Assembly (NCBI RefSeq): GCF_002575655.3
Contig: NC_053040.3
Coordinates: 224,392,628-224,456,627 of the forward strand
Origin: Aegilops tauschii subsp. strangulata
Lineage: Eukaryota; Streptophyta; Magnoliopsida; Poales; Poaceae
Length of the DNA: 64,000 bases
Reading direction: 5' to 3'
Shown here: one piece after another, positions 1-10,235 of the stretch
How the letters are laid out: every line of letters begins with the position of its first letter
How positions within the stretch are numbered: the stretch's first letter is position 1
Notes under the pieces: model-generated
Told to the model about the DNA's origin: nothing
Seen by the model: only the letters and a program-made list of their open reading frames with translations
The model's database searches: none
Made by a program: the position numbers and the translations under genes

Positions 1-95
1 AAACTTAATTTAAAATGTGTTCATGCCGCACTCATCAAAACCAAAATCATGCAAGATGAATTATAAAACATGTTGCATCATAAAAAACAATCTTA

Positions 96-797
96 CTTGG
101 TTGCGCTACACGCTGGCATTATCTTAGTGCTACGCGTTGTTAGTAGTAATACAAGTGAGAGAAAACTAAACAGAATATTCAGGCCACATATTTGGTCCAA
201 AGTCAAAGAAAATATGGCATGAAATGCTCCAATGCTATAAGAGCCTAAACTACTAGCATCATCACAAATGGATAGCACAAACTCATTTCACTTGGGTTAG
301 ACTACACACAAGCACTGATTTAAATGAGGCGGCGTGGAGTTTTAATACCATGTAAGGTGCAAATACAAACAAAAAATATAAGTGTCATATAACACATGCA
401 ATATTAAAATTGTTCCATAAATCTTCACTTGGTTACGCTACACCCGGGCATTATCTTAGTGCTACGTGGTGTTAGTAGTAATACAGGTAGAGCAGAACTT
501 AATAAAAAAATAGGTTCACTCCACACCTACATATGCGTACAAAATTCATACAAAATACATGATAAGGCATATTCCATGTAGCCTACATAGGCTCTAAACA
601 AACAAAATATCATAAACAAACTTCCCTCAAGTCAGGCTTGGTACTGTCTGGGCTCAGAATCAACAAAACATGACATATATCACATGCACCATAAAAAAAG
701 CATCAAGATTGTGTCACAATGCTTCAATCCGTTACGCTACATGCGGGCACCATACCAGTGCTACGCAATGATAGTAGTAATGTGATGATGCAAAACT
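96..797. repeat. Three diverged copies of a ~300-330 bp repeat
   Basis: A recognisable core (GTTACGCTACA, then a GGGCATTATC-like stretch, then AGTGCTACG and TAGTAGTAAT) starts near 101, 432 and 730. That gives spacings of about 331 and 297 bp. The flanks are A/T-rich and only weakly similar, with CATGCA and poly-A stretches. This looks like an old tandem array or a degraded subterminal region of a transposon. No reading frame of interest crosses it. The family was not identified. Confidence 0.6.
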
Positions 798-1311
798 TAT
801 TGAAATTGGCATGTCACGTATATCCATGCCACCAACCAAATATATTGTGCAAAATTCCTAAAGGAAAATACATACCCATATCCTATGTGCCAAATGTAGG
901 ATAAAATTATGCCTAGCCAAAATCAATCTCCATTCTGCATATAAATGAGGTTGAACACGAACAAATTGTTGCATGCTAGGAAAATATATCCCCATACATC
1001 ACACATGAAATCATGGAGGAGCATTTGCATGAAGCCAAACTTTAAGTTCACCAAGAAGGAGTTCATCGTCGACCGCAAGGAGGATTTCTCTTGTAGAATA
1101 TTGTAATAGGCATGTGATGTAATCCTATGTAATAGATATGTTGGAATTCTTAATCAGGGGTTTTCTCCTCGGAGATGTAATTAACAGAATTTTTATATAA
1201 ATGTAAGAGTTCTGTAAATAAAGTACATGCAATGTTTGATCCTATTTTTATTTTTATGCATTTAAATTTCATCCTGTACCAATGACGTGGACGCGTGTTT
1301 CACGCCCGCCA
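798..1311. other. Non-coding A/T-rich spacer up to the WHAM-like element
   Basis: No convincing gene. A 25-codon frame at 1029-1106 (ATG to TAA) is followed by T/G-rich sequence resembling a plant 3' UTR (TGTGATGTAATCC at about 1116). It could be the tail of a lost gene, but nothing supports translation. The junction with retrotransposon coding sequence lies near 1310 and has no visible LTR or TSD, so the neighbouring element is truncated here. Confidence 0.4.
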
Positions 1312-2914
1312 TTTTCCCATCATCAATTCATTATGCTAGTAAAACTATAGACAGTGCTCAAAGAAATTATGCTACTACTGAAAAAGAATTCTTAGCAGTG
1401 GTGTTTGCTTGTGATAAATTTAGACCTTATATTGTTGATTCAAAAGTTACTGTTCACACAGACCATGCTGCTATTAAATATCTTATGGAAAAGAAAGATC
1501 CTAAACCTAGACTTATTCGATGGGTTCTCTTGTTGCAAGAATTTGATTTACATCTTATTGATAGAAAAGGAGCTGAGAACCCAGTAGCTGATAATTTGTC
1601 TAGGCTTGAAAATTTGCCTGATGACCCACTACCTATTGATGATAGTTTTCTTGATGAGCAGTTAGCTGCAATAAATGTTTCTAATAGTTCTCCTTGGTAT
1701 GCTGATTACGCAAATTATATTGTTGCTAAATATTTACCACCTAGCTTTACATACCAACAAAATAAAAAAATCTTCTATGATTTAAGACATTACTTTTGGG
1801 ATGACCCACATCTTTATAAAGAAGGAGTAGATGGTATTATTAGACGTTGTGTACCTGAGCATGAACAGGGAAAAATCCTATGGAAATGCCACTCCGAAGC
1901 TTATGGAGGGCATCATGCTGGAGATAGAACCGCTCATAAGGTATTGCAGTCTGGATTTTATTGGCATACTCTCTTCAAGGATGCCCGTAAGTTTGTCTCA
2001 TCTTGTGATGAATATCAAAGAATAGGTAATATCGGTAAGCATCAAGAAATGCCTATGAATTATTCACTTTCTGTTGAACCATTGATGTTTGGGGATTTGA
2101 TTACATGGGACCTTTTCCTTCCTGTAATGGGTATACACATATTTTGGTTGCTGTTGATTATGTTACTAAATGGGTAGAAGCTATTCCAACTAGTAGTGCT
2201 GATCACAACACCTCTATTAAAATGCTTAAGGAAGTTATTTTCCCAAGGTTTGGAGTCCCTAGATATTTAATGACTGATGGTGGTTCACACTTTTTTCATG
2301 GTGCTTTCCATAAAATGCTTGCCAAGTATGATGTTAACCATAGAATTGTATCACCGTATCATCCTCAGTCTAGTGGTCAAGTAGAACTTAGCAATAGAGA
2401 AATAAAATTAATTTTGCAAAAGACTGTTAATAGGTCCAGGAAGAATTGCTCTAAGAAATTAGATGATGCACTTTGGGCTTATAGAACATCATATAAAAAT
2501 CCTATGGGTATGTCTCCTTATAAAATGATTTATGGAAAAGCTTGTCATTTGCCTCTTGAGTTAGAACATAAAGCATATTGGGCTGTCAAAGAGCTCAATT
2601 ATGATTTCAAACTTGCTGGTGAAAAGAGATTATTTGATATTAGCTCTCTAGATGAATGGAGAACCCAAGCTTATGAAAATGCAAAATTATTTAAAGAAAA
2701 GGTTAAAAGATGGCACGACAAAAGAATTCAGAAGCATGAGTTTAAAGTTGGAGAATATGTTCTTTTGTACAACTCTCGTTTCAGATTCTTTGCAGGAAAA
2801 CTCCTCTCAAAATGGGAAGGCCCATATGTCATCGAGGAGGTTTACCGGTCTAGAGCCATCAAAATAAATAATTCCAAAGGTACTAACCCGAAGTTTACAA
2901 TGGGCAACGAATAA
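1312..2914 (+). pseudogene. Ty3-gypsy pol remnant: RNase H and integrase, frameshifted
   Basis: RNase H runs from about 1330 to 1610, with [18 protein letters not shown] and the active-site-type TDHAAIKYL. It is followed by the integrase zinc-binding region (1888-2020; GGHHAGDRT...SSCDEYQR) and the core (from about 2100; TDGG then [11 protein letters not shown]), and the C-terminal region keeps [12 protein letters not shown]. Two lesions are visible. The second cysteine of the zinc finger, normally in CDxCQR, is a tyrosine. A single extra T near 2096 shifts the frame exactly where the first catalytic aspartate should be, so the product splits into frames 1312-2177 and 2105-2914. In the family, integrase inserts the cDNA and RNase H removes the RNA template. 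This copy cannot make either as part of a polyprotein. Confidence 0.9.
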
Positions 2915-3154
2915 AGCATTATATCTCAGGTACGCCTATTAACGTTGAAAGTAATATTATCCAAACTTTGACACCAGAAGAGCACATAAAAGAGTCCTTC
3001 CGGAACACTCCAGAATCGTGAAAATAAGGAGGTATGTGATACGTTAAGTAAACGGACTCCGAAAAATCTGCAAAATATTTTCATCAGTTTTGGAATATTT
3101 AAGAATTTTTGGAATAAAGAAACTTCTAGGAAGCGTACCCTCGTGGGCACAATA

Positions 3155-3199
3155 CACCAGGGCGCGCCAGGCACCAGGCTTGCCTGGCGCGCCCAGGTG
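3155..3199. repeat. Strong GC hairpin with GGCGCGCC arms
   Basis: A perfect 14-bp inverted repeat (3160-3173 and 3181-3194, loop 3174-3180) extends to 19-bp arms with one A-A mismatch. It lies between the integrase stop and the extra ORF. A related set of GGCGCGCC inverted repeats sits inside the LTR at about 5757-5812. Confidence 0.85.
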
Positions 3200-3360
3200 G
3201 GTTGTCGCCACCTGGGACACCTTTCGTACTTCGTTTTTCTTCTGTATGCTTGTACTCCAAGATAAAAAAAAATATACTTCCCAAACCTGTTAGTCACCAT
3301 ATCGCGAAGAAATCCTTTGTTCTCTTTTTCCTTGCTGTTTTCTGTCAGATCCCATCTACC

Positions 3361-3879
3361 ATGGCCTCTTCAAGTTCCTCCAAGGACAAGTTCTTCAAGA
3401 ATGTCATCAACCCTTATCTGCGGGAGGTGGTGCATCACCCTCAAACCATCCATATGCATGAGGGGGTGCTGTACATCTGTGATGAGCAAGGTCCCAAGGG
3501 CACGGGAACCGTGGAGGCTAGGCTTGAAGCCATGGAGGAGGAAGTCTTCTGGTGCAAGGGGATGGTGGAGCGTGGGCTTAATGCCAATCACCTCATGATC
3601 ATGGACCTTTCCCGAGATCTCAAGGTGGATGGCAAGCCCATGAAGGACATCGTCTTCACCCTCAACGAGCAAATCAACTTCCTCCAAAGACATATCTATG
3701 ACCTCCAAAACCAAGTCTTTGAATATGAGGCGAGGTTCAAAGGTATGAGTTTGGCTGCCCGTTGCGGGACCCGTCAGACTCACTCCTCCTCTTATGATGG
3801 TGGACCATTGCCATGGAAATCCGAGGACAAGATCTCTCCTTCATCACCATCATCTTCTTCACGGCTAAAGGAGAATTGA
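3361..3879 (+). CDS. Extra ORF between pol and 3' LTR (Athila-type env position)
   Basis: An uninterrupted frame of 172 codons. The ATG at 3361 was chosen because its context (accATGG) is good and a serine-rich start (MASSSSS) follows; an upstream in-frame ATG at 3202 would add 53 residues that look like leader sequence. The protein has a short basic N-terminus, a central helical, Glu/Leu-rich stretch likely to form a coiled coil (about residues 50-125) and a Ser-rich tail. No transmembrane segment or signal peptide is visible, so it is not an obvious envelope protein despite its position. Athila-type grass elements often have an ORF here; its function is unknown. It is open while the pol next to it is broken. 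Confidence 0.6.
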   Translation: MASSSSSKDKFFKNVINPYLREVVHHPQTIHMHEGVLYICDEQGPKGTGTVEARLEAMEEEVFWCKGMVERGLNANHLMIMDLSRDLKVDGKPMKDIVFTLNEQINFLQRHIYDLQNQVFEYEARFKGMSLAARCGTRQTHSSSYDGGPLPWKSEDKISPSSPSSSSRLKEN

Positions 3880-5487
3880 GTATCGGGTATGGGCACTCCC
3901 CTTGGCTTCCGCCAAGCTTGGGGGAGGTGCCCCGGTATCGTCTCATCCCACTATCTTTTTGCTTTTACTTATTTTAGTTTGATCTTTTGCATTAGATGAA
4001 TAAAAGTTTAGTTCGATCCTTTCTTATTTGAGAGTTTGCTTAGTGATCTATCCTTGTAATTGTGTGCAAGTTATATAATAAAGTTTAGTTTGAGTTTTTG
4101 CTTTCCTTACTTTCATGTTGCAATTAAAAGAAAAGAAATAAAGAAAGAAAAATAGAAAGGAAATAAATGAAAAGAAAGAAATAAATCAATAAGATTATAT
4201 ACTAATCCTATGGTAGGTGATAGCACCACATAAGGAAAAGTATAAGTAGAAAAATTTATTAGAGATTGACAAACATAACACTAGTGAATGATGCAACTCA
4301 TGAAAGAATTAAGAAGGGAAGAGAAGATCCACATATAAATATACTATCCTAGAAATCTTTTGTGATTGTGAGCCCTCATCAAAATATTTTATGCCAAAAT
4401 TGTTGACGTTGGACAAGGAAGACAACTTAATGATTTATGTTTTTTTAGATTCACATAGAAGTCATATTGTCATAGATCCTTCAACATGTGGTGCTTGCCC
4501 CCTATCTTTGCTAGCCAAAAATTCCGCACTACGTAGAGATACAACTTGTGCATCCAAAAACCCTTAAACCCAAATCTTATTTTCAAGTGTCCACCATACC
4601 TACCTAGGGATTGAGGAAGATCCCTCAAGTAAGTTTTCATCGGTGCAAAAAGGCAATAAAAATTGCTTCTAAAAGTGTGAGATCATTTAGTGTAAGAGAA
4701 AATTGAGCGTTGTACGAACTTGGATGACAAAGAATAAAAGTGGCAGACTGCATAATAAAGGTTGTCATCTTAAGGGGCAATACAATGTGACGTTCTTTTG
4801 CACTAAGGGATTGAGAATACAAACAAATAAGCACATGGCAACCTCTGCTTCCCTCTGCGAAGGGCCTATCTTTCACTTTTATGTATTTACTTTTATGCAA
4901 AGAGTCAAAGTTTTCCTTCTATTCCTTTTATTTTCTCCTTTGGCAAGCATCATGTGGTGAGGAAAGATCTAGGCACATATGTCTAGTTGAATATAGATAG
5001 CATGAGTTATTATTGTTGACATCACCCTTGAGGTGAGTATTTTCGGAGGCGAAACTAAAGCCCTACCTTTCTATGTGTCCGGTTGAAACGTTTTGCTCAT
5101 GGGTAGAAGGTGAGTGTTAGCAATCATAGAAGACTATATGATGGTTGAGTATGTGGACTTGCCTAAAGGCTCTGACACGTGACCATTCCTAAAAAGATGA
5201 TGAATTGTAGTTGCAAAGTTGACTGGAAACATAGTTTGTTGGTTTCTAATAGAGTTTTTGCTTTATACTTCGATTGTGTGATGAACTCTTACTTATTCAT
5301 GAGAAGTATATGATAAAAATTCTATGATAAAAGTCCTATGTTTAAGTTTGGTGCTGTTATAACAATCAACATGATGCTTCTATGTCCGTATTTTGTTTTT
5401 ATCGACACCTCTCTCTCAAAGCATGTGGACATGTTTCTCGATTTTGGTTTTCGCTTGAGGATAAGCGAGGTCTAAGCTTGGGAAAGT
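3880..5487 (+). other. Non-coding 3' internal region of the WHAM-like element
   Basis: A G-rich stretch follows the ORF (CTTGGGGGAGGTGCCCCGG near 3920). An A/G-rich low-complexity block (AAAGAAATAAAGAAAG type) lies at 4130-4190. The region ends in the tract AAGCTTGGGAAAG (5475-5487) directly before the LTR TGATACG, which serves as the polypurine tract for plus-strand priming. Two short frames (4637-4900 and 4703-4960) look like chance. Confidence 0.7.
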
Positions 5488-7006
5488 TGATACGTCCATT
5501 TTGCATCATGTTTTCTTACTGTTATTTATAATGTTTTTACCCTTAATATTGCTTTTTGGAGTAATTCTAATGCCTTTTCTCTCATAATTTACAAGGTACA
5601 CACCAAGAGGGAGAATTCTGGCAGCTAGAAATCTGGACCTGAAAAGTCTATGTCAGGCTACCTATTCTGCACAACTCCAATTGAGCTGAAACTCCACGGA
5701 GAATTTTTATGGAATATATAATAAATACTGGAGCAAATAACTACCAGAGGGGGGGCACCAGGTGGGCATAACCCACCTGGGCGCGCCAGGCCCCCCTAGC
5801 GCGCCCTGGGGGTTGTGGCCTCCTCGGCCCACCTCCGGTGCCCATATTCTGGTATATAAGTCATTTTGACCTGGAAAAATTAAGAGGAGGACTTTCGGGA
5901 TGAATCGCCGCCGCCTCGAGGCGGAACTTGGGCAGGAGCACTTTTGCCCTCCGGTAGAGCGATTCCTCCAGGGGAACTTCCCTCCCTGAGGGGGAAATCA
6001 TCGTCATCATCATCACCAACAACTCTACCATCTTGGGGATGGAAATCTCCATCAACATCTTCAAAATCACCATCTCATCTCAAACTCTAGTTCATCTCTT
6101 GTGTTCAATCTTGTTACCGGAACTATAGATTGGTGCTTGTGGGTAACTAGTATTGTTGATTACATCTTGTAGTTGATTACTATATGGTTTATTTTGTGGA
6201 AGATTATAATTTCAGATCCAATATGCTATTTAATACTCCTCTGATCATGAGCATGTTTATCATTTGTGAGTAGTTACTTTTGTTCTTGAGGTCACGGGAG
6301 AAATCATGTTGCAAGTAATCATGTGAACTTGATATGTGTTCGATATTTTGATAGTATGTATGTTGTGATTCCCTTAGTTGTGTCATGTGAACGTCGACTA
6401 CATGACACTTCACCATATTTGGGCCTAACGGAATGCATTGTGGAGTAGCAATTAGATGGTGGGTTGCGAGAGTGACAAAGACTTAAACCCCAGTTTATGC
6501 ACTATTCCGTAAGGGACCGATTGGATCCCAAAGTTTAATGTTATGGTTAGAATTTATTATTAATACTTTTCTCGTAGTTGCGGATGTTTGCGGGAGGGTT
6601 AATCATAAGTAGGAGGTTTGTTCAAGTAAGAACAACACCTAAGCACCGGTCCACCCACATATCAAATTATCAAAGTAGCGAACACAAATCGAACCAACAT
6701 GATGAAAGTGTCTAGATGAAATTCCCGTGTACCCTCAAGACCGCTTTGCTTATCATAAGAGGCTGTTTTGGCCTCTCCTTTGCCTGAAAAGGATTGAGCT
6801 ACATTGCTGCACTTTTGTTACTATTATCGTTACTTTCTTGTTACAAATTATCTTGCTATCAAACTACTCCGCTACTTACAATTTCAGCACTTGCAGACAT
6901 CACCTTAGTGAAAACTACTTGTCATTTCCTTCTGCTCCTCGTTGGGTTCGACATTCTTACTTATCGAAAAGAGCTACAATTGATCCCCTATACTTGTGGG
7001 TCATCA
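5488..7006 (+). repeat. 3' LTR of the WHAM-like element (1,519 bp)
   Basis: Starts TGATACGTCCATTTTG after the polypurine tract and ends CTTGTGGGTCATCA. It carries a GC-rich inverted-repeat block with GGGCGCGCCAGG (about 5757-5812) just upstream of GGTATATAAG (about 5852), the likely TATA box. Small frames inside it are not genes. No partner LTR exists in the window. Confidence 0.9.
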
Positions 7007-7009
7007 ATT

Positions 7010-7690
7010 CACTGATGGCATCTGGTATGTCAAGATGAAGGAAGAACTCGCCATACATGAGGACCTGTGCTCGGCTCTGGAGATGTTCAACATGGCAACC
7101 AGGTGTGTGAGGGCAGAGGAAGGTCGCCTCTCAGTCCTTGAGCTCCCGGAGGCCGATCCTGAAGACAAGAAGGCCAAGGAAAATGACGTGAAGTGCAAGG
7201 GCCGGACTGTGCTTGCGGCCGAGCCCAAGATGAAGCGTGGCTGCGACCACCCCGAGTCCTCCAAGGGCAGCCACCCATTCTGCATCTTCCACAACATCCA
7301 CAGCCACAACACCAACGACTGCCAATAGATCAGGGCCATCCGAGATGGGCACCTTGGCCGCCGCCCTAAGTGCAATGACCGTGGCTACGGTCGCGGAGGA
7401 GGCTGTGGTGGAGGTCGCTGGGACAAGTGCGGGCCCCGCCAGGACTGGCGCGATCAGCCTCGTGAGGACCGCTGGCAGGGGCAGCATTGCAGCGGTCCTT
7501 GGAGGGACCAGCCTCGTGAGGATCATCCTCAGGGCAATGCTGGCCTTCCTCCGCTGCCACCGCCACCAAGGAGGAACGATGACCACCGCCAATATGATGG
7601 GGCTCGGGGCTTCAAGGAGCCTTGTGCTATCGCCTTCATCCTGGGTGGCGCTCAGGCCCCCGCCTCCCATCGCATCTTGAAGAAGTTTCG
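7010..7690 (+). pseudogene. gag C-terminal remnant of element A
   Basis: The frame 6996-7328 reads EELAIHEDLCSALEMFN and then ends in a zinc-binding region of C-x2-H...H-x4-C type (FCIFHNIHSHNTNDC). A TAG follows, after which the same frame continues with the basic, Gly/Arg/Pro-rich tail expected after such a knuckle (to about 7680). Gag packages element RNA in cytoplasmic particles. The N-terminal capsid part is absent because the WHAM-like LTR ends at 7006. GC content is much higher than in the flanking LTR. Reverse-strand frames over this stretch are shadows of the GC-rich codon pattern. Confidence 0.75.
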
Positions 7691-7742
7691 CTCGTGAGGT
7701 GAACGCGGCCCTCCCCAAGCTCAAGGCGTCGCGTCCCCTCTA

Positions 7743-8255
7743 GTGGTCCAAGTACGCCATCACCTTCGACTCTACGGATCAGCTCAAGTGTGCAGCCACC
7801 GCTGGCGTGCTCCCGATGCTCTGCTCGCCGACCATTGGCAACGTCCTTGTTACCAAGACACTAATCGATGGAGGTCGGGACTGAATGTCCTCTCTGCTGA
7901 GACATTCGAGAGGCTCCAGGTGCCCTACGACCAGCTCCTCCCCACCATGTCCTTCTCAGGGGTAACCGACGGCTCCACCGTCCCCCTGGGCCAGATTCGC
8001 CTCCCAGTAACCTTCGGCAAGCATGGCAACTACCACACCGAGCTCATCGACTTCAACGTCGCCCACATTCGCCTCCCGTACAACGCCATCCTCGGGTACC
8101 CGGACCTCGCCAAGTGCATGGCGGTGACTCACCATGACTACAACGTCCTCAAGATGCCTGGAAGCTGCGGCGTCATCATGATCGCCCGTGATGAGAAGGA
8201 TGTGGTGTGCTCCCTCCGGCGCCTACCAGGCCAGAGCGATCGAGAACTCAGATGA
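7743..8255 (+). pseudogene. Retroviral-type aspartic protease remnant of element A
   Basis: An open frame of 170 codons contains KTLIDGGRDLNVL near 7855-7893, the D-G-G version of the aspartic protease active site used by plant gypsy elements. RLPYNAILGYPDL (about 8070-8105) and the downstream MPGSCGVIMI are typical of the protease C-terminus. The enzyme cleaves the gag-pol polyprotein. In-frame stops just upstream (about 7695 and 7741) separate it from gag. Arg-Asp in DGGRDLNVL, where relatives usually have small residues, may reflect decay. Confidence 0.75.
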
Positions 8256-8600
8256 CGAGGGCGCCATCCACCCTCCTGAGGTCATCCCCAAGAAGAAGAA
8301 GCAGCTGATCCTCAGAGGACCTCAGGTGGGTGAGGTATCTGATGATCGTGCCTCAGGACCTGCGCCTACTGCTGGGGCGCCCTTCCCTCTCGCATAGGAA
8401 GGTGCGCCCAGCGCCCCTCTCAAATTGGGCTCAGGGGATCTCCTCTGGAGGGCCTCTGGCCTGGCCAGTGTCACGAGGGAGGTGTTTGGGTACCATGTGG
8501 AGGCATGCTTTACCACGCGCTTCAGCGAGCAAGGCGCAGTGCGCCAGGCGCTCAGGATTTCGTCACCAAGGCGATTAGAGAGCTTCAGGAGGCGTGAGGC

Positions 8601-8909
8601 ATGCGCGGCGAGCACCGTCTCGCATCCCCCAGTGGAGCTGCCGCCCCTGATATGGGTCGCGAGCTGCGTGTTTGCATCAACATCTTGGGACTCAACAGAG
8701 CTGCTTCTCAGGAGCTCTTTTGGTCGTCCCGCGTCGGCCGGTGCGGAGGCCATCCTCATAGCTACGTTTGCATGCCCTTCAGCCTGCCGAACAAAGCTGC
8801 CGCGCACCAGCACCACATGCGAGGCATCCTGGAGGCTCATGAGTGCAGGCGCCGGGCGGTCTTGATGGCGAAGGTGCCGACCCCTCGTGAGCCTCCCGAG
8901 CCTCCGTAG
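8601..8909 (+). pseudogene. Internally deleted reverse transcriptase scrap of element A
   Basis: The 102-codon frame contains ELRVCINILGLNRA, resembling the early RT motif around R-V-C-x-D-x-x-x-L-N, then SYVCMPFSLPNKAAAHQ, resembling the Y-x-x-M-P-F-G-L-x-N-A block that normally lies about 50-60 residues further on. The segment between them, which carries the first catalytic Asp, is missing, and no YxDD motif follows. I infer a collapsed RT. The similarity is partial and would need a profile search. Confidence 0.5.
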
Positions 8910-10120
8910 CCTCACGAGACCCGAGAGCCAGATGAGTCGTGAGGAGCGACTTCTGCAGCACGCATCTTCAGTTGCCCCAACACTTATCCAACAATGGTGC
9001 CAGGTGACTTTTTGGTTTGTTCAATTGAGGGCACCCCTCGGGCTGCATTATCGATGAGCTACCAGGGCCAGTCCTGCAGCCACACCATTTTGATTCATGT
9101 ACTCCGGACCAGTATGCTTGCATGTGTTATCATGGTTATTCAACGTTACCCTCGCCATATCGTTATCTATGGAGTCTCCCCTCGCGGCCTCCGCACGTTG
9201 TTAACCCGCCTTTTGCTCATCCCGCAACGGGGGCTACTGGCATGGCGCATGTGCTCGGGTCCGTCCCTGTAGCTTTGATAAACCCAAGAGACCGAGCTCT
9301 GGCTCACGGCCTACCCCACGCACGTCACCTCACGGGGTTCTCAGTGCCTTCGTCTTCTCGTAGAAAGATCACCGGCAGGGCAGCAACTGTGGCTGAGTGC
9401 TATGTTTTCTTCCTTCGTCTAACTCGCAGGGACCTCCGGAGCCAGGACCATGAGCGAGCCCACCAAGACAACCTCGCGAGGCCAGCCATCCCTTCTTTTT
9501 TACGTAAATCACTTGCACATAGGGGCGCTGAGCATCGTGCCTCAGGGGCTCCAACTGGCTCTTGAGCCCTCACCCCTCGGCCTTGACCACGGCATCACGA
9601 CCTGGCATACCGGCAGCGGCTGAGCCTCGCTCGAAAGCCGGGACCCGAGGACATAGAGCATCCAAATGAGCGGGGAAGAAGGGGTCAGCGCGAGTCCTGC
9701 CTGGGAGTGATGTCGCCGCCAGGACACAGCCGAACGTCGAAATAGAAGCTGCCCCCACAGCGAAAGGATCACCACAAGCTCGCCAAGATAAGTCACCCCA
9801 TACACGCAAGTGTGAACCTTACGATCAACGTTTTGCCTCTCGAGGTATCGCTCGGGCAAGGATGCTTCCCTTCCAGCCTTTCGGAAGCCGCTTGCGCATC
9901 AAAGGGGACCCCCTGAGCATCATGCCTCAGGGGCTCTTATTGGACCTCGGGCCGCTCACCTCCTGGCCTTGACCACGGCATCGCGACCTGGCATACCAGC
10001 GACTACTAAAGCCTACCTAGGGACTGGGTCCTACCGACGTAGAGTACTAAGCTACCGTGAGGATGAAAGGGGGGACTGTGCCACAACAAGAAATGTAAAT
10101 GCGGCGTTGATTGGAAATAA
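8910..10120. other. GC-rich spacer of element A with an internal duplication
   Basis: No coding domain recognised. A block of roughly 95-110 bp (GCATCRTGCCTCAGGGGCTC, then CTTGACCACGGCATC and ACCTGGCATACC) occurs at about 9530-9625 and again at about 9914-10010, period about 384 bp. Many CCTCGTGAGG-like short palindromes occur. The G1 counterpart (44.0-44.4 kb) is only faintly similar. Overlapping frames on both strands are shadows. Confidence 0.55.
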
Positions 10121-10235
10121 TAACATCTAGACAAAAGCATCACAGTTTTTACATACCCCCACGGAGCTCTTCATGGTTTCGTGCAGAGGCGAAGCAAAAG
10201 GAAAAACCCCTAAAGGAGCCACGACTTTGGCGGCG

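Larger units (their letters stand above)
1312..7006 (+). mobile_element. 5'-truncated Athila-type gypsy retrotransposon, WHAM/Sabrina-like
   Basis: The order is pol remnant (RNase H, integrase), an extra ORF, a long non-coding 3' leader, a purine-rich tract and one LTR. The LTR begins TGATACGTCC and ends GGGTCATCA, termini I associate with the Triticeae WHAM/Sabrina group. gag, protease, RT and the 5' LTR are missing on the left. The LTR end at 7006 abuts mid-gag sequence of gypsy element A, as expected if this element inserted into element A and both lost their left parts. The family name rests on recall; the clade is firmer because of the extra ORF after integrase. Confidence 0.85.

Noticed and set aside
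96..797. CRISPR-like array
   Set aside because: Three diverged long units, irregular spacing and a plant genome context; no short identical repeats with unique spacers. The array at 59.4-60.9 kb was excluded for the same reason.
8322..8915. 197-codon minus-strand frame over element A
   Set aside because: Overlaps the RT-like plus-strand reading and is Arg/Ala/Ser-rich with no domain; it is a shadow of GC-rich codons. The same applies to 7131-7724.
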